This document shows positions 26,500 through 37,137 of a stretch of DNA of 64,000 nucleotides, piece by piece. The notes beneath the pieces are model-generated. The model worked only from the letters and a program-made list of their open reading frames with translations, was not told the origin of the DNA and did no database searches. The first letter of the stretch is position 1. Each line of letters begins with the position of its first letter. This stretch comes from Pseudomonadales bacterium (lineage in GTDB: Bacteria > Pseudomonadota > Gammaproteobacteria > Pseudomonadales > Azotimanducaceae). The position numbers were made by a program, and so were the translations under genes. The DNA lies in assembly GCA_022825925.1 (NCBI GenBank), contig JAJDVW010000022.1, forward strand, positions 124,001 to 188,000, given 5' to 3'.

Positions 26500-27492
26500 A
26501 TGGACGAGGCGCGACTCGCGAGAGTCTACACGCCCTTGGCCCGGCGGGTGCTCGAGGAGTGGGGGCTCGCCACCGCCGAGGTCGAGTTCGTCCATGTCAT
26601 GGAGAACGTCACGTTCCGGGCGGAGCTTGGCGGGCGGAAGTACGCACTCCGGTTCCACCGGCCGGGTTACAACACCCTTGAGGAGATGGTCTCGGAGCGG
26701 CTTTGGCTGCGCGCCCTGGCGGCGGCGGGGCTGAACGTTCCGCACGGTGTCCCGACGCCGGATGGCCGGGAGTTCGTGGCGGTCGGGGTCGACGGAGAGG
26801 AGCGGCTGGTCGGCCTGGCGCGCTGGGTGGAGGGGAAGCCCCTCGACCGGATTCTGGCCGGGACCGACGACGTCGAGCGGATCGAGGGACACTTCGAGGC
26901 GATCGGACGCCTCGCGGCCGGGCTGCACGACGCGTCCTCGGCATGGGCGCCGCCGCCGGAGTTCACCCGGCGCGCCTGGGACGCCGACGGCCTCGTCGGG
27001 GAGTCGCCGCTGTGGGGGCGCTTCTGGGAGGTGCCGGACTTCTCCGCGCAAGAGTGCCGGATCCTGGCGCGGGCGCGCACGCTGATTCGTGAGCGGCTTC
27101 TGGAGTATGGCGCCGGTCGCTCGACCTACGGGATCATCCATGCCGACCTGCATCCCGGCAACGTGCTCGTCGACGGCGAGCACACCCGGCTCATCGACTT
27201 CGACGACGCGGGGTTCGGCTGGCACGTGCACGAACTGGCGGTCGCGCTCTTCAACAACCAGACCTCGCCCCACTTCGGGGCGATGCAAAGGGGGCTGGTT
27301 CGCGGCTACCGGAGCCGGCGCGAACCCGCCGACGAGGACCTGGCGCTGTTGCCGCTCTTCCTGCTGATGCGGAACCTGATGGTGATCGGCTGGGTCGAGC
27401 AGCGCCCGGAGTTGGGCGCCCCGGTCCGTCGGTTCCGCGACAGCGTGAAGGCGAGCGCCCTGGCGCGGATCGAGGCGCTCGGCCTGGCGTAG
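26500..27492 (+). CDS. aminoglycoside phosphotransferase-fold kinase (APH/choline kinase family)
   Basis: 330 aa from ATG 26500 with GGAGAGAGG upstream; the longer track start overlaps the MOSC gene. Kinase-like fold: NVTFRAELGGRKYALRFHR (ATP-binding Lys), IIHADLHPGNVLVDG (catalytic HxDxxxxN loop) and LIDFDDAGFGWHVHELA (metal Asp of the DFG-equivalent). The family phosphorylates small molecules (homoserine, choline, sugars or antibiotics). Resistance function is not implied; the substrate is unknown. Ends 10 nt before a convergent PhyH gene. Confidence 0.88.
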   Translation: MDEARLARVYTPLARRVLEEWGLATAEVEFVHVMENVTFRAELGGRKYALRFHRPGYNTLEEMVSERLWLRALAAAGLNVPHGVPTPDGREFVAVGVDGEERLVGLARWVEGKPLDRILAGTDDVERIEGHFEAIGRLAAGLHDASSAWAPPPEFTRRAWDADGLVGESPLWGRFWEVPDFSAQECRILARARTLIRERLLEYGAGRSTYGIIHADLHPGNVLVDGEHTRLIDFDDAGFGWHVHELAVALFNNQTSPHFGAMQRGLVRGYRSRREPADEDLALLPLFLLMRNLMVIGWVEQRPELGAPVRRFRDSVKASALARIEALGLA

Positions 27493-27502
27493 GGCCTTCC
27501 GG

Positions 27503-28462
27503 TCAGTCGTACCAACCCGTCGCCATTCGCCCCATCTGGGCGAAGTCCGGTCCTTCCCGCTGCCACCCGTACGCGTCGTCGACCGCCAGCAAACGCTTGA
27601 AGCGTTCGTCGTTGGCGTGGCGATCGAGCACTTCCCGGGGCACCACGTCCTTGTGGCGTTCCTGGGTCACGACGTGACTCCGTGCGAAATAAACCGCCAG
27701 ATTCATCCGCACGCCCGGGATCTCCCGCTCGAACGAACCGTGCCAGGTGTGCCCATGCCACACCACGCAGTCGCCGGGCGCCAGGTCCGCGGGCACCGCC
27801 GCGGGATTGCACTGCTCGCCGGTCAGGGCGGACTCCGCCAGCGTCGGCTGGCGCGCGTACTTGTGGCTGCCCGGCACCAGGGCGGTCGCACCCGCTTCGC
27901 GGGTGTAAGGCGTCAACGCGTAGTTCACGTTGGCGGTCTGGGCGTGGGTGGCGAACGGCTGCGGTCCCCTCGTGTCCGCGTGCAATGCCACGATGCCGGT
28001 CGGGCCCGGGGCCTTGAAGTGACAGCCGAGGCTGGACAGCACGCAGCTCTCGCCCACCAGGTAGCTCACGATGGCCAGGGGTTCCTCGGCCATCAGGATT
28101 TCTTCGAACACCGGGTCTTCGTACAGCATGTAGTGCAGGTAGTCCATGCTGGCGCCCATGGAGCTCTGGAAGTCGGTGGCCGTTTCGATGTCGACTCGCT
28201 GGCCGGTGTTCTCCTCGACCCGGTTCAACAGCGCGCTTTTGGCACGCTCGACCTGGTCCTCGGACAACACCCCGCGGATGGTGGTGTACCCCTGCGTATC
28301 GAGTTCGACGAGGTTGTCGCCGAGACCCAGCCGGTCGATGGTGGCCAACGTACGCGCCAGCGCCTGCTTGTCCAATCCGTCGACCGACGATGCGACGATT
28401 CGCTCAACCGGCCGCGTCGCCGATTCGTGTTGGTCCGTTACTTCGGTCACTTGCTCGGACAT
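27503..28462 (-). CDS. phytanoyl-CoA dioxygenase family protein (PhyH)
   Basis: 319 aa from ATG 28462; the 953-aa track ORF is an accidental fusion with antisense amidase sequence. Fe(II)/2-oxoglutarate double-stranded beta-helix: GIVALHADTRGP (HxD iron ligands), TALVPGSHKYARQP, and CVVWHGHTWHGSFER with the distal His, then RMNLAVYFARS. N-terminal dimerising helices include LVELDTQGYTTIRGVL. It hydroxylates an unknown small molecule. The amidase remnant is 53 nt upstream on the same strand, so both probably shared a transcript. Confidence 0.92.
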   Translation of the reverse strand: MSEQVTEVTDQHESATRPVERIVASSVDGLDKQALARTLATIDRLGLGDNLVELDTQGYTTIRGVLSEDQVERAKSALLNRVEENTGQRVDIETATDFQSSMGASMDYLHYMLYEDPVFEEILMAEEPLAIVSYLVGESCVLSSLGCHFKAPGPTGIVALHADTRGPQPFATHAQTANVNYALTPYTREAGATALVPGSHKYARQPTLAESALTGEQCNPAAVPADLAPGDCVVWHGHTWHGSFEREIPGVRMNLAVYFARSHVVTQERHKDVVPREVLDRHANDERFKRLLAVDDAYGWQREGPDFAQMGRMATGWYD

Positions 28463-28515
28463 GGCAGCCCCCCGTTTCCTGATGCGCTGCATGACGCCAC
28501 GGCCGGGAGCCGTTG

Positions 28516-29988
28516 TCAATCCATCGGTGGGGGTTGAAACCCCCCGATCTCCCGCGCCAGCAGCCGCGTGAAGTCGATGGTCCGGTAATCCTGGTAGGCG
28601 TCGCCGACGGCTTGCAGACCGATCGGCAGGCCCTGTCTCGACAGCCCGGTGGGGAACACCGTGCTCGGCAGGTAGGGCGCGGTGACGAGACCGGACCAGA
28701 ACGCCTGCTGGAAGTACGGCTGCGGCTCGCCGTTGACGGGGACGGTCCGCTCTTCGATGGGCATGGTGTGGTCGTGCTCGAACGCCGGCACCGCCATCTG
28801 CGGGCAGATCAGGATGTCCCAGTCCCGAAAGAACTCCGCCCAGCGCAGGCGCAGCCGGCCACGCCGGGCGTCGGCCCGTATCCAGTCGGCGTGGCTCAAC
28901 ACCATCGAGCGTGCGCTGACCGCGCGGTCCGACCTGTCGCTCGCGGGGTAGCGTTCGGCCTCGCGCCTGTTGCGCTCGTACTCCTCCGGCGGGACGGAGG
29001 CGAACACCACGGAGTACGACAGGTTCCGATACGTCTCGTGGCTGTGTTGCGGGTCGATGTCCGGGCGCGCCACCTCCGACACCGTGGCGCCCGCGTCCCG
29101 CAGCGCCTAGGCGACCATGCGGGCGCGGTCGGCGATCTCGTCGTCGACCGGCGCCATGTCGTCGGACGGCCAGACGGCCACGCGAAACTCGTCCAGCCGG
29201 GTCTGCGCCGGCGCCGGCAGGTCCAGCCGCCAACCGCTGTTCCAGACCGACGGCCCGGCCACGACGCGTAGCGCCTGCGCCAGGTCCTCCGGCGTCCGGG
29301 CAAGGGGACCGCACACCACCAGGTCCACGTCGGGTGTCGGGTGTTTCAGCACGGTCGTATGGCCGCATTGGGACACGATGCCCCAGGTGGGCTTGTGGCC
29401 GTAGACGCCGCAGAAGTGCGCGGGGTTGCGGATGGAGCCGGCGATGTCGGAGCCTGCCTCGAGAGGCGTGAAACCGGCGGCAAGCGCGGCGGCCGACCCC
29501 CCGGAGGAGCCGCCCGGAGCGCGCGAGCGATCCCAGGGATTGTTCGTGGTGCCGTAGAGATCGTTGTAGGTCTGGAAGTCCGCACCCCCGAGCGGCACGT
29601 TGGTCTTTCCCATGATCACCGCACCGGCCGCCTGCAGTGCGGTCGCCATGTCGGAGTCCCATCTCGGGACGTTTCGGGCGAGTTCGGGATAGCCGAAGGT
29701 GGTCGGCAGGCCGGCGCGGTGATACTGCTCCTTGATGGTCATCGGCAGGCCGTGCAGTGGCCCCACGCCGTCGCCCCTGGCCAGTTGCCTGTCGCGCTCC
29801 CTGGCGTCGTCCCGGGCGCGGTCGAAGTCGCGCACCACGACGGCGTTGATGTCCGCGTCCCGCGCCTCGATGCGGCCGATGAAGAGATCGGTGGCCTCCA
29901 GGCTGGTCAACTGCTTCTTGCGAATCCGCTCGGCCAGTTGACGCGCGGGCAGGAAGGCGACATCGGCGTCGGACATGTTGGTATCCAC
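28516..29988 (-). pseudogene. amidase-signature family enzyme interrupted by one in-frame TAG
   Basis: The ORF track shows two ORFs (29107-29988 and 28516-29082), but they are in the same frame, separated only by TAG at 29107-29109. Joined, they give a ~490-aa amidase: catalytic Lys in MTIKEQYHRAG, the glycine/serine motif GGSSGGSAAALAAGF, cis-Ser/nucleophile region AGSDIAGSIRNPA. Context RMVA-TAG-ALRDAGATV suggests a CAG-to-TAG change. The second part lacks the catalytic triad, so without readthrough only an incomplete enzyme is made. Start is GTG 29988 or ATG 29976. Confidence 0.85.
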
Positions 29989-30123
29989 TTGCCGGGTGTT
30001 GGGTCGTTATCGACCGGGAGGATAGCGCGGGTTTGCCTGCAGGAGTCAATGTGGTGAAACTGCTTTGCCCAGCGCCGAAACCGGCGAAATGGTCCTGCAA
30101 CACCGTTGATACGGGCCACCCGT

Positions 30124-30330
30124 ATGAAGACCACGATAGACCTTCCCGACGAGTTGCTGGAGCAGGTCCGGCGCGTGGCCCGAAGCGAGGGTGCCACTCT
30201 TCGCGGACTGGTGGAGGAAGGCCTGCAGCGCAGCCTTGAAGCGCGCCGCAGCACCGCGCGGCGGCAGCTCGACTTTCCGAGCTACGGGGCCGTGACGCGG
30301 AGACGGACTGCGCCGGCCGCGCCCTCGGCG
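30124..30330 (+). pseudogene. orphan, 3'-truncated VapB-type antitoxin
   Basis: From ATG 30124: MKTTIDLPDELLEQVRRVAR then TLRGLVEEGLQRSLEAR, a ribbon-helix-helix VapB antitoxin. Homology stops near LDFPSYGAV; after that the open frame runs straight through a strong hairpin at 30334-30366 and into antisense of the next gene, so the listed end of the natural protein is approximate. No VapC follows. Likely the remains of a toxin-antitoxin pair whose toxin was lost. Confidence 0.65.
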
Positions 30331-30333
30331 GTC

Positions 30334-30366
30334 TTTTGGCCCCTGTGTACCGCACAGGGGCCAAAA
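30334..30366. terminator. bidirectional intrinsic terminator
   Basis: TTTTGGCCCCTGTG-TACCG-CACAGGGGCCAAAA: a perfect 14-bp stem with a 5-nt loop and T/A tracts at both sides, so it can work on either strand. It lies just 3' of the minus-strand Calx-beta gene (stop 30414) and inside the open frame of the truncated antitoxin. Confidence 0.85.
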
Positions 30367-30413
30367 TCCTCGCCGATCATCGCGGCCCCTGGTGAGAAAT
30401 GCGGGCTAGTCGT

Positions 30414-30902
30414 CTACGTCCCTTCCTTGATCGTCGCCGTCATGGTCTTCTCGGAGGGAATCCCGTAGACCGCGTCGGTGGCCCACGAGCCGTTGCTGCG
30501 CTGCATCTCGAAGTCACTCAGCCTCAGCTTGAATGTCTCGCCGCCATCCGCCACCGAGTCCGCATGCGTCTTGACGGATACGGACTCGGTCGTGTCGCCG
30601 GCGGCGACCACCAGATGGCCGCTCGAGGCCTGATAGTCGCTTCCGGAGGTCGCCGTGCCGTCTTCGGTCTCGTACTTCCACCGTATGGCGACGGCCATCC
30701 CGTGCGGCAGCGTGACGGTGAACGTCGCGTCGTTCCCTTCCTGCACCTCGATGTCGGGGGCCTGGAAGCCCTGAGCCGAGGCCACGGTGGCGACCACGGC
30801 GGCGAGGGCTGCCGCCACGATCCGCGCCCACCGGCCGGTTGTCCTCACGGTTCCGACGGTCGCGTACCCCCTGAACCCCGCATGTCCCGTTGATTTCTTC
30901 AT
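30414..30902 (-). CDS. secreted Calx-beta domain protein
   Basis: 162 aa. A long basic N-region followed by the hydrophobic stretch ARIVAAALAAVVATVASAQG is a Sec signal with cleavage after ASA. The mature part is one Calx-beta repeat: DIEVQEGNDATFTVTLP, GTATSGSDYQASSGHLVVAAGDTTESVSV, GGETFKLRLSDF; the acidic loops suit calcium binding and an adhesive or matrix role. It is divergent from the PAS-HlyD gene (148 nt apart) and ends at a strong terminator. Most Calx-beta proteins are large and repetitive; a stand-alone single domain is less usual. Confidence 0.8.
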   Translation of the reverse strand: MKKSTGHAGFRGYATVGTVRTTGRWARIVAAALAAVVATVASAQGFQAPDIEVQEGNDATFTVTLPHGMAVAIRWKYETEDGTATSGSDYQASSGHLVVAAGDTTESVSVKTHADSVADGGETFKLRLSDFEMQRSNGSWATDAVYGIPSEKTMTATIKEGT

Positions 30903-31053
30903 GGCATTGCTCTCTCATAGCACCAGTTCGGTTGCGTCCATCAAACTCTGGAAACGCACGGGGAGACTGTACCAGCAGGGCACTTCGGCCGCCATGATCG
31001 TTCTGCCGTCGCAGTTTCAGGACCCCCGGGACATCGAGGCCCTGCCGGAGTGA
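30901..31053 (+). CDS. possible short ORF coupled to the PAS-HlyD gene
   Basis: Fifty codons from ATG 30901 (or 19 from ATG 30994: MIVLPSQFQDPRDIEALPE). Its TGA overlaps the GTG start of the next gene by four bases (GTGA), which is why it is listed. The longer start overlaps the start codon of the divergent Calx-beta gene, and no homology is recognised. It could be a short leader, the tail of a lost upstream gene, or chance. Confidence 0.25.
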   Translation: MALLSHSTSSVASIKLWKRTGRLYQQGTSAAMIVLPSQFQDPRDIEALPE

Positions 31054-32810
31054 TTGCGGCCCCTTCGTTGCACGGCAACATCCTGGACAACATGGACGAC
31101 GGCGTGGTCACCGTGGATGGCCAGGGCCTGATCACGAGCTTCAACCCCGCCGCCGGAGACATCCTCGGGATTGCGCCGGACGGCTGTCTGGGGCGCCTGT
31201 TCGCGGAGGTCTTCGTCGTTGCCGAAGGGCTCGACCAGTTCACCCAGTCGATGCTCGACGCGATCGACAACAGCGAACTGGGCCGCAGGACCGTCGAGAT
31301 CGACGTGGGCGGCGAGCGTCGGCTGCTGACGGTCAGCGCGTCGTACTTTCCCGATATCGCGCCGGCTCGTTCCGGCGGCGACGAGGCGGGCGCCGCCGGA
31401 GTCGTCGCCGTATTCACCGACATCAGCGAGGAAATGCGGCTGAGGGAGACGGTCGAGAGCCAGTTTGCCGAACTGCAGCAGGCCTACCGGGGCATCGACG
31501 AAGCCAACGGCGACCTCTCCGATGCACTGCGCAAGGCGCAGGTCGTGCGCGCCGTGGCGACGGCGGCGGTGATCGTCGTGTGCCTGGGCGTCGGCTGGTA
31601 TGCGTGGGACGCGGGCGACCCTCGCGAGGGGTCCGCCCCCCGGGCGGCGCCGGCGGGGGCGCCCGCGACGTTCGTCGTCAGGCCGCGGCGGGTCGTCTCC
31701 GAACTGACCGTGCCGGGGCGGCTCGCTCCGCGCCGGGAGACCGACGTGCAGAGCCCGGTGGACGGCAGCGTGGCAAGCCTGAACTTCCGCTACGGCGACG
31801 CGGTCGAGGCGGGCCAGCTGCTGATGGAACTCGATGCCTCGGTGGCCCGCCGCGAGCGTCGTTCGATGCGGGCGCGGCACATCGTCGCGCTGCGTCGCGT
31901 CGAAGAGCTTTCCGCCTGGGAGAACAGCCGCGTCGTCGCGTCCTCCAGAAGATCGCTCGCCCGCACCGAACGCGCCCTGCAGCAGCAGGGGCATCGGCTC
32001 ACGGAGACGGAGTTCCTGCTCGACCAGGGCATCGTTCCGAGGTCCGAACACGACGCCGCCCGGGAACGTTACGAGAGCCTGCGGCTCGACGTCGAGGCGG
32101 CGCGGCAGGATCTGCGCGAGGCGCGCCGCGCCGGCGACGCCGAGACGCTGGAGGCCGCGCGTCTCGAGTCCCGCAACCTCGAGGAGGAGCTGCGCGAACT
32201 CGACCTGGCCATCGCCTCGGCGAGCGTGCGCGCGCCGACCGCCGGCGTCGTGCTGCGACCGCCCGCGGCGGCCGACGGCGGCGGCCCCGTGCTCAGGGGG
32301 TCGTCCGTGGGCCGCGGTCAACTGCTGCTCACGGTGGCCGATGTCCAGGCCCTGTCGGTCTCCGCCCTTGTCGATGAGGTCGAAATCGCGACGATCCGGC
32401 AGGGCCAGCCCGTCGCGGTGACGGCGGATGCCCTGCCCAGCCTCGAACTGGCCGGAAAGGTCGTCAACGTTGCCGCCCAGGCAAGCAACGCGGGGCGCCC
32501 TCCGGGGCAGCCCGCGCTGTTCGCGGTCGTCGCGGCGCTCGACGACGACATCGATTCCGGGGTCCGCGGCGATCTGCGACTCGGCATGTCGGTGGACATG
32601 CGCGTGGTGACCGCCGACCGAAAGGACGCGCTGCTGGTGCCGATCGGCGCCGTGCTCGCGGGCGAAGGCGGTCCGAGCGTTCGGGTCCGGTCCCCGCAAA
32701 CGGGCAAGTTCGCGGCCGTGCCGGTCGAAACCGGCCAGACGACCCCGGGCGGCGTCGAAATCGTCGCCGGCGTCGAGTCCGGCGACGAACTGCTGCTCCA
32801 GGCCGAGTAG
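31050..32810 (+). CDS. PAS domain fused to HlyD/MacA-type membrane-fusion adaptor
   Basis: 586 aa, GTG start. Residues ~8-125 are a PAS sensor (ILDNMDDGVVTVDGQGLI, FNPAAGDILGI, VFTDISEEMRLRE), then a coiled-coil stretch to ~165, one membrane helix ~167-186 (AVATAAVIVVCLGVGWYAW), and a periplasmic adaptor: lipoyl/barrel half SPVDGSVASLNFRYGDAVEAGQ, a long alpha-hairpin (~268-375), the second lipoyl half VRAPTAGVVLRP, and beta-barrel/membrane-proximal domains. The PAS side should face the cytoplasm. Together with the MacB-like gene downstream it would form a tripartite efflux or secretion pump; PAS suggests signal-gated activity. No TolC gene is nearby. Confidence 0.85.
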   Translation: MIAAPSLHGNILDNMDDGVVTVDGQGLITSFNPAAGDILGIAPDGCLGRLFAEVFVVAEGLDQFTQSMLDAIDNSELGRRTVEIDVGGERRLLTVSASYFPDIAPARSGGDEAGAAGVVAVFTDISEEMRLRETVESQFAELQQAYRGIDEANGDLSDALRKAQVVRAVATAAVIVVCLGVGWYAWDAGDPREGSAPRAAPAGAPATFVVRPRRVVSELTVPGRLAPRRETDVQSPVDGSVASLNFRYGDAVEAGQLLMELDASVARRERRSMRARHIVALRRVEELSAWENSRVVASSRRSLARTERALQQQGHRLTETEFLLDQGIVPRSEHDAARERYESLRLDVEAARQDLREARRAGDAETLEAARLESRNLEEELRELDLAIASASVRAPTAGVVLRPPAAADGGGPVLRGSSVGRGQLLLTVADVQALSVSALVDEVEIATIRQGQPVAVTADALPSLELAGKVVNVAAQASNAGRPPGQPALFAVVAALDDDIDSGVRGDLRLGMSVDMRVVTADRKDALLVPIGAVLAGEGGPSVRVRSPQTGKFAAVPVETGQTTPGGVEIVAGVESGDELLLQAE

Positions 32811-32881
32811 GGCGCAGAACGTAGAGTGGGGGTTGTCGGCGTGTCCTTCGCCGGCGGCCAGCTTGCCGTATCGACGCGTGC

Positions 32882-33376
32882 CTATCGACGCGTCAGATTG
32901 CCGCCGGCGTCGACGGTCAGCTTGCCGTTCAGCGGCAGGTCGGCATCGACGCTGTCGGCGCCGCCGCTGGATGAGTCGACAGTGCAGGTCAACTCGAGCG
33001 TGACATCGGAGGCACTGTAGCTGAAGCCCCGTACGGCCGTGCACTTCGCGCTGATGTCGTTGTTGTCGTCCCGCGTGGCATCCCAGGTGAATACCTCCGT
33101 TGCGGTGTTCCAGACAACCTCGCCGGAAAGGTCCATCGACGTGGACTTGGTCGTGCCGCTGCCGCCTACCCCGGTGCCTTTGTGGTTGCACTGCGCCGAG
33201 ACGGTAAGGCTCGTGCCGGCGACGATCGCGGCGCTGAAGCCGGTACACTGATTTTGCAGGTTGCCGTTCAGAGCCGAACTGTCGTAGTAGGAGTTCGCGT
33301 TTGCGGTCTGCGCCGCCATGCCAAGGAGAACAGCGGCACCGAATGCCGCGCACGTGTCGATCACGCTGTTTCGCAT
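32882..33376 (-). CDS. secreted cyanovirin-N-like (CVNH) small protein
   Basis: 164 aa from ATG 33376; the track start is further upstream. Signal peptide IDTCAAFGAAVLLGMAAQTANA. The mature part shows a two-fold internal pattern: CTGFSAAIVAGTSLTVSAQC with TSMDLSGEVVWNTATEVFTW, then CTAVRGFSYSASDVTLELTC with DADLPLNGKLTVDAGGNLTR. Two Cys pairs and repeated DL/LNG strands match the cyanovirin-N homology fold, a carbohydrate-binding module. It sits convergent to the adaptor gene, between it and the MacB gene. Family assignment is by pattern only. Confidence 0.55.
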   Translation of the reverse strand: MRNSVIDTCAAFGAAVLLGMAAQTANANSYYDSSALNGNLQNQCTGFSAAIVAGTSLTVSAQCNHKGTGVGGSGTTKSTSMDLSGEVVWNTATEVFTWDATRDDNNDISAKCTAVRGFSYSASDVTLELTCTVDSSSGGADSVDADLPLNGKLTVDAGGNLTRR

Positions 33377-33588
33377 CTTGCCGTTCCAATTGCCCCAAGG
33401 TTCCCAATGTAGCAGCTTCGCCGGTTGGGGCAAGCTGCCGGCGACGTGCATCGGTTTGAAATCCCGGCACGCTCCGCCGCCTTGGACTTGCCCGTCTCCA
33501 AACGCCTCTCCAAACCTCTCCAAACTGTCTGGACCGAACCGCACGGGAGCCGCTACGCTAGTACGCCGCCCCTCATCGGATCAATTCC

Positions 33589-35580
<1,992 letters not shown>

Positions 35581-35706
35581 TCGGCTCGTCGCGAGTGTCG
35601 TGGAGTTCCCCGAACCGCTCGTAACCATGGCGTTCACGGAAAGCTGGGGCAGTCGTGATCTGGCTCGTTGCTACCTGGCACGCGGGGGGTGCTTGGATTC
35701 CACAGC

Positions 35707-35835
35707 CATGGCCTCATCGCCAAGTACCCGCACTCGCGCCGCTGGAGAACCACGGCCCTCGGCCGACGCCTCATGGCCACCGCCATACAATTCCGAGAGA
35801 TCAACTTCCCTCAGCTGCTCGCTACCGCAGCTTGA
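35707..35835 (+). pseudogene. short C-terminal fragment of a mobile-element-associated protein
   Basis: Forty-two codons open into a stop: HGLIAKYPHSRRWRTTALGR then RLMATAIQFREINFPQLL. The L-I-x-K/R-x-P-x-S-x-R-x-x-T-x-x-G-R pattern is a winged-helix-like tail that I associate with a widespread mobile-element protein, from memory only. No start or upstream domain remains. Confidence 0.4.
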
Positions 35836-36075
35836 CTCGAGGAACTTCTTGCAGAAAAGCAAAGAAGTCACAGACAAACAACCTATCCTTAGATCGCGAA
35901 ATCTCACGCGTTCTCCGTCGCCCAATGCTTCAACCTCACCGGATCGCTGGAGCCTCCGCGCCCTCGCACCCCGACTTTGACGGGTCCCTGTCTGGGATTC
36001 CACAGCAGAGCAGAGCAGTTGACAGCCTGACCTTCCGTACCCGAGACTGCCGAGGGGCCAGGACGGGTAAAGAGA
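35836..36075. other. lower-GC spacer upstream of the PhyH gene
   Basis: A clearly AT-richer stretch (for example AGAAAAGCAAAGAAGTCACA near 35854) with no supported gene. It presumably holds the promoter of the PhyH gene at 36076, but no convincing -35/-10 pair stands out. Confidence 0.4.
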
Positions 36076-36981
36076 ATGGCAGAACAAGAGAGCCTCGTCG
36101 CGGAAGTGGCCGCGCGTGCTCTGGCACCCGGAGAGGTGTCCGACTCACTGCGGCCGCGCATCGATGAGCTCGATCTGTGGCGCAACGTCGAGGAGCTGCG
36201 AGAGCACGGAGCCACCGTCGTCACCGACGCCGTCCCACTCGACTTGCTCGACGAGCTCCGAGCCTTGATCCACGAGGAGGTCGAACGCTTGGGGACACAT
36301 GAACACACGGGAGCAGGAGCCGGCCATGCGCGAGGCGTTGCCGAGTGCTCCATGCTGCTCGGGAAACCGGTGGTCGATCGAGTGGTCGCGTTGCCCAAGA
36401 TCCAGGCCATGTGGGAGTTCAACGTCGGGAAGGGTTTTCGCGCCGGAACCATGGCCGGGACGATCCTGCAGCAATCCCAGCCCGGCGGGGAATACATGGG
36501 CGTTCCGCTCCACGCCGATCATGCCTGGCTTCCGCAACCCTGGCCCGAGCACATCTGCGTCTCCACCATCTGTCTCCCCTGCGAGGGAATGACCGAAGAG
36601 GAGGGGGCGACCCGTTTCGTTCCGGGCAGCCACCGGCACCGGCGCTTGCCGTATGCGGCGGAGGCCGCGGAGGCGAAGAGCGTTCCGCTTGTGGTCCCGA
36701 AAGGGGGGTTTGCCATGTGGAACGGCTCGACCTGGCACGAGACGGGTGTGCGTACCGTTCCGGGCGTCCGCACCCTGCTGCATGCGAGTTGTCAGCGCCT
36801 CTACACGCAGCCCGTCGAGGACTACACGCATCTGTTGCGCGACGAGGCGTATATGGCCGCTGCGTCCGAGGCGATCCGTGGCCTGGTCGGTGCCGACCTG
36901 CTCTTTGGATCCGTAAGCCCGCATGGCGTCGCCCCCGACCCCGACAAGACGATGAAGACGCTGCTCATGTCGCAGCAATGA
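36076..36981 (+). CDS. phytanoyl-CoA dioxygenase family protein (PhyH)
   Basis: 301 aa, ATG with AAAGAGA upstream. Iron site GVPLHADHAWLPQPW (HxD), FVPGSHRHRRLP, and distal His in WNGSTWHETGVRTVPGVRTLLHA. Fe(II)/2-oxoglutarate oxygenase fold; substrate unknown. It is not closely similar to the copies at 27.5 and 63.4 kb, but its last ~50 codons are nearly repeated in inverted orientation at 40171-40319. A sugar isomerase-like gene lies downstream on the same strand. Confidence 0.92.
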   Translation: MAEQESLVAEVAARALAPGEVSDSLRPRIDELDLWRNVEELREHGATVVTDAVPLDLLDELRALIHEEVERLGTHEHTGAGAGHARGVAECSMLLGKPVVDRVVALPKIQAMWEFNVGKGFRAGTMAGTILQQSQPGGEYMGVPLHADHAWLPQPWPEHICVSTICLPCEGMTEEEGATRFVPGSHRHRRLPYAAEAAEAKSVPLVVPKGGFAMWNGSTWHETGVRTVPGVRTLLHASCQRLYTQPVEDYTHLLRDEAYMAAASEAIRGLVGADLLFGSVSPHGVAPDPDKTMKTLLMSQQ

Positions 36982-37010
36982 GCCGGGCAGAGCGGGAAGG
37001 GAGTAGTCAA

Positions 37011-37091
37011 ATGTCCGATCCAGAGAAGGTCGAGCTCGCAAGCCCGGAATGGTACGAGCTCGCGACCAGGATCCTCGCCGAGGCGGCCTGA
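37011..37091 (+). CDS. very short ORF with good ribosome site
   Basis: 26 aa, MSDPEKVELASPEWYELATR and six more residues, too short for the ORF track. GGGAAGGGAG lies 7-10 nt before the ATG. The sequence resembles the first helix of SCP2-type small proteins (S-P-E-W followed by an amphipathic helix), so it may be a truncated gene start. Equally it may be a genuine small protein between the PhyH and isomerase genes. No further evidence. Confidence 0.3.
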   Translation: MSDPEKVELASPEWYELATRILAEAA

Positions 37092-37137
37092 ATCCGGCAG
37101 CAGCGCTGCGTTTGCAACCGCCACAAGGAGACAGACG

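Noticed and set aside
26500-27492. Aminoglycoside resistance gene
   Set aside because: The APH fold is shared by many small-molecule kinases and nothing points to antibiotics.
28523-28545. Terminator after the amidase (GGGGGTT-GA-AACCCCC)
   Set aside because: The hairpin is within the amidase coding end, lacks a T-run, and PhyH follows closely on the same strand.
27503-30364. 953-aa minus ORF joining PhyH to upstream sequence
   Set aside because: Only the last 319 residues are real PhyH; the rest is an out-of-frame copy of the amidase region.
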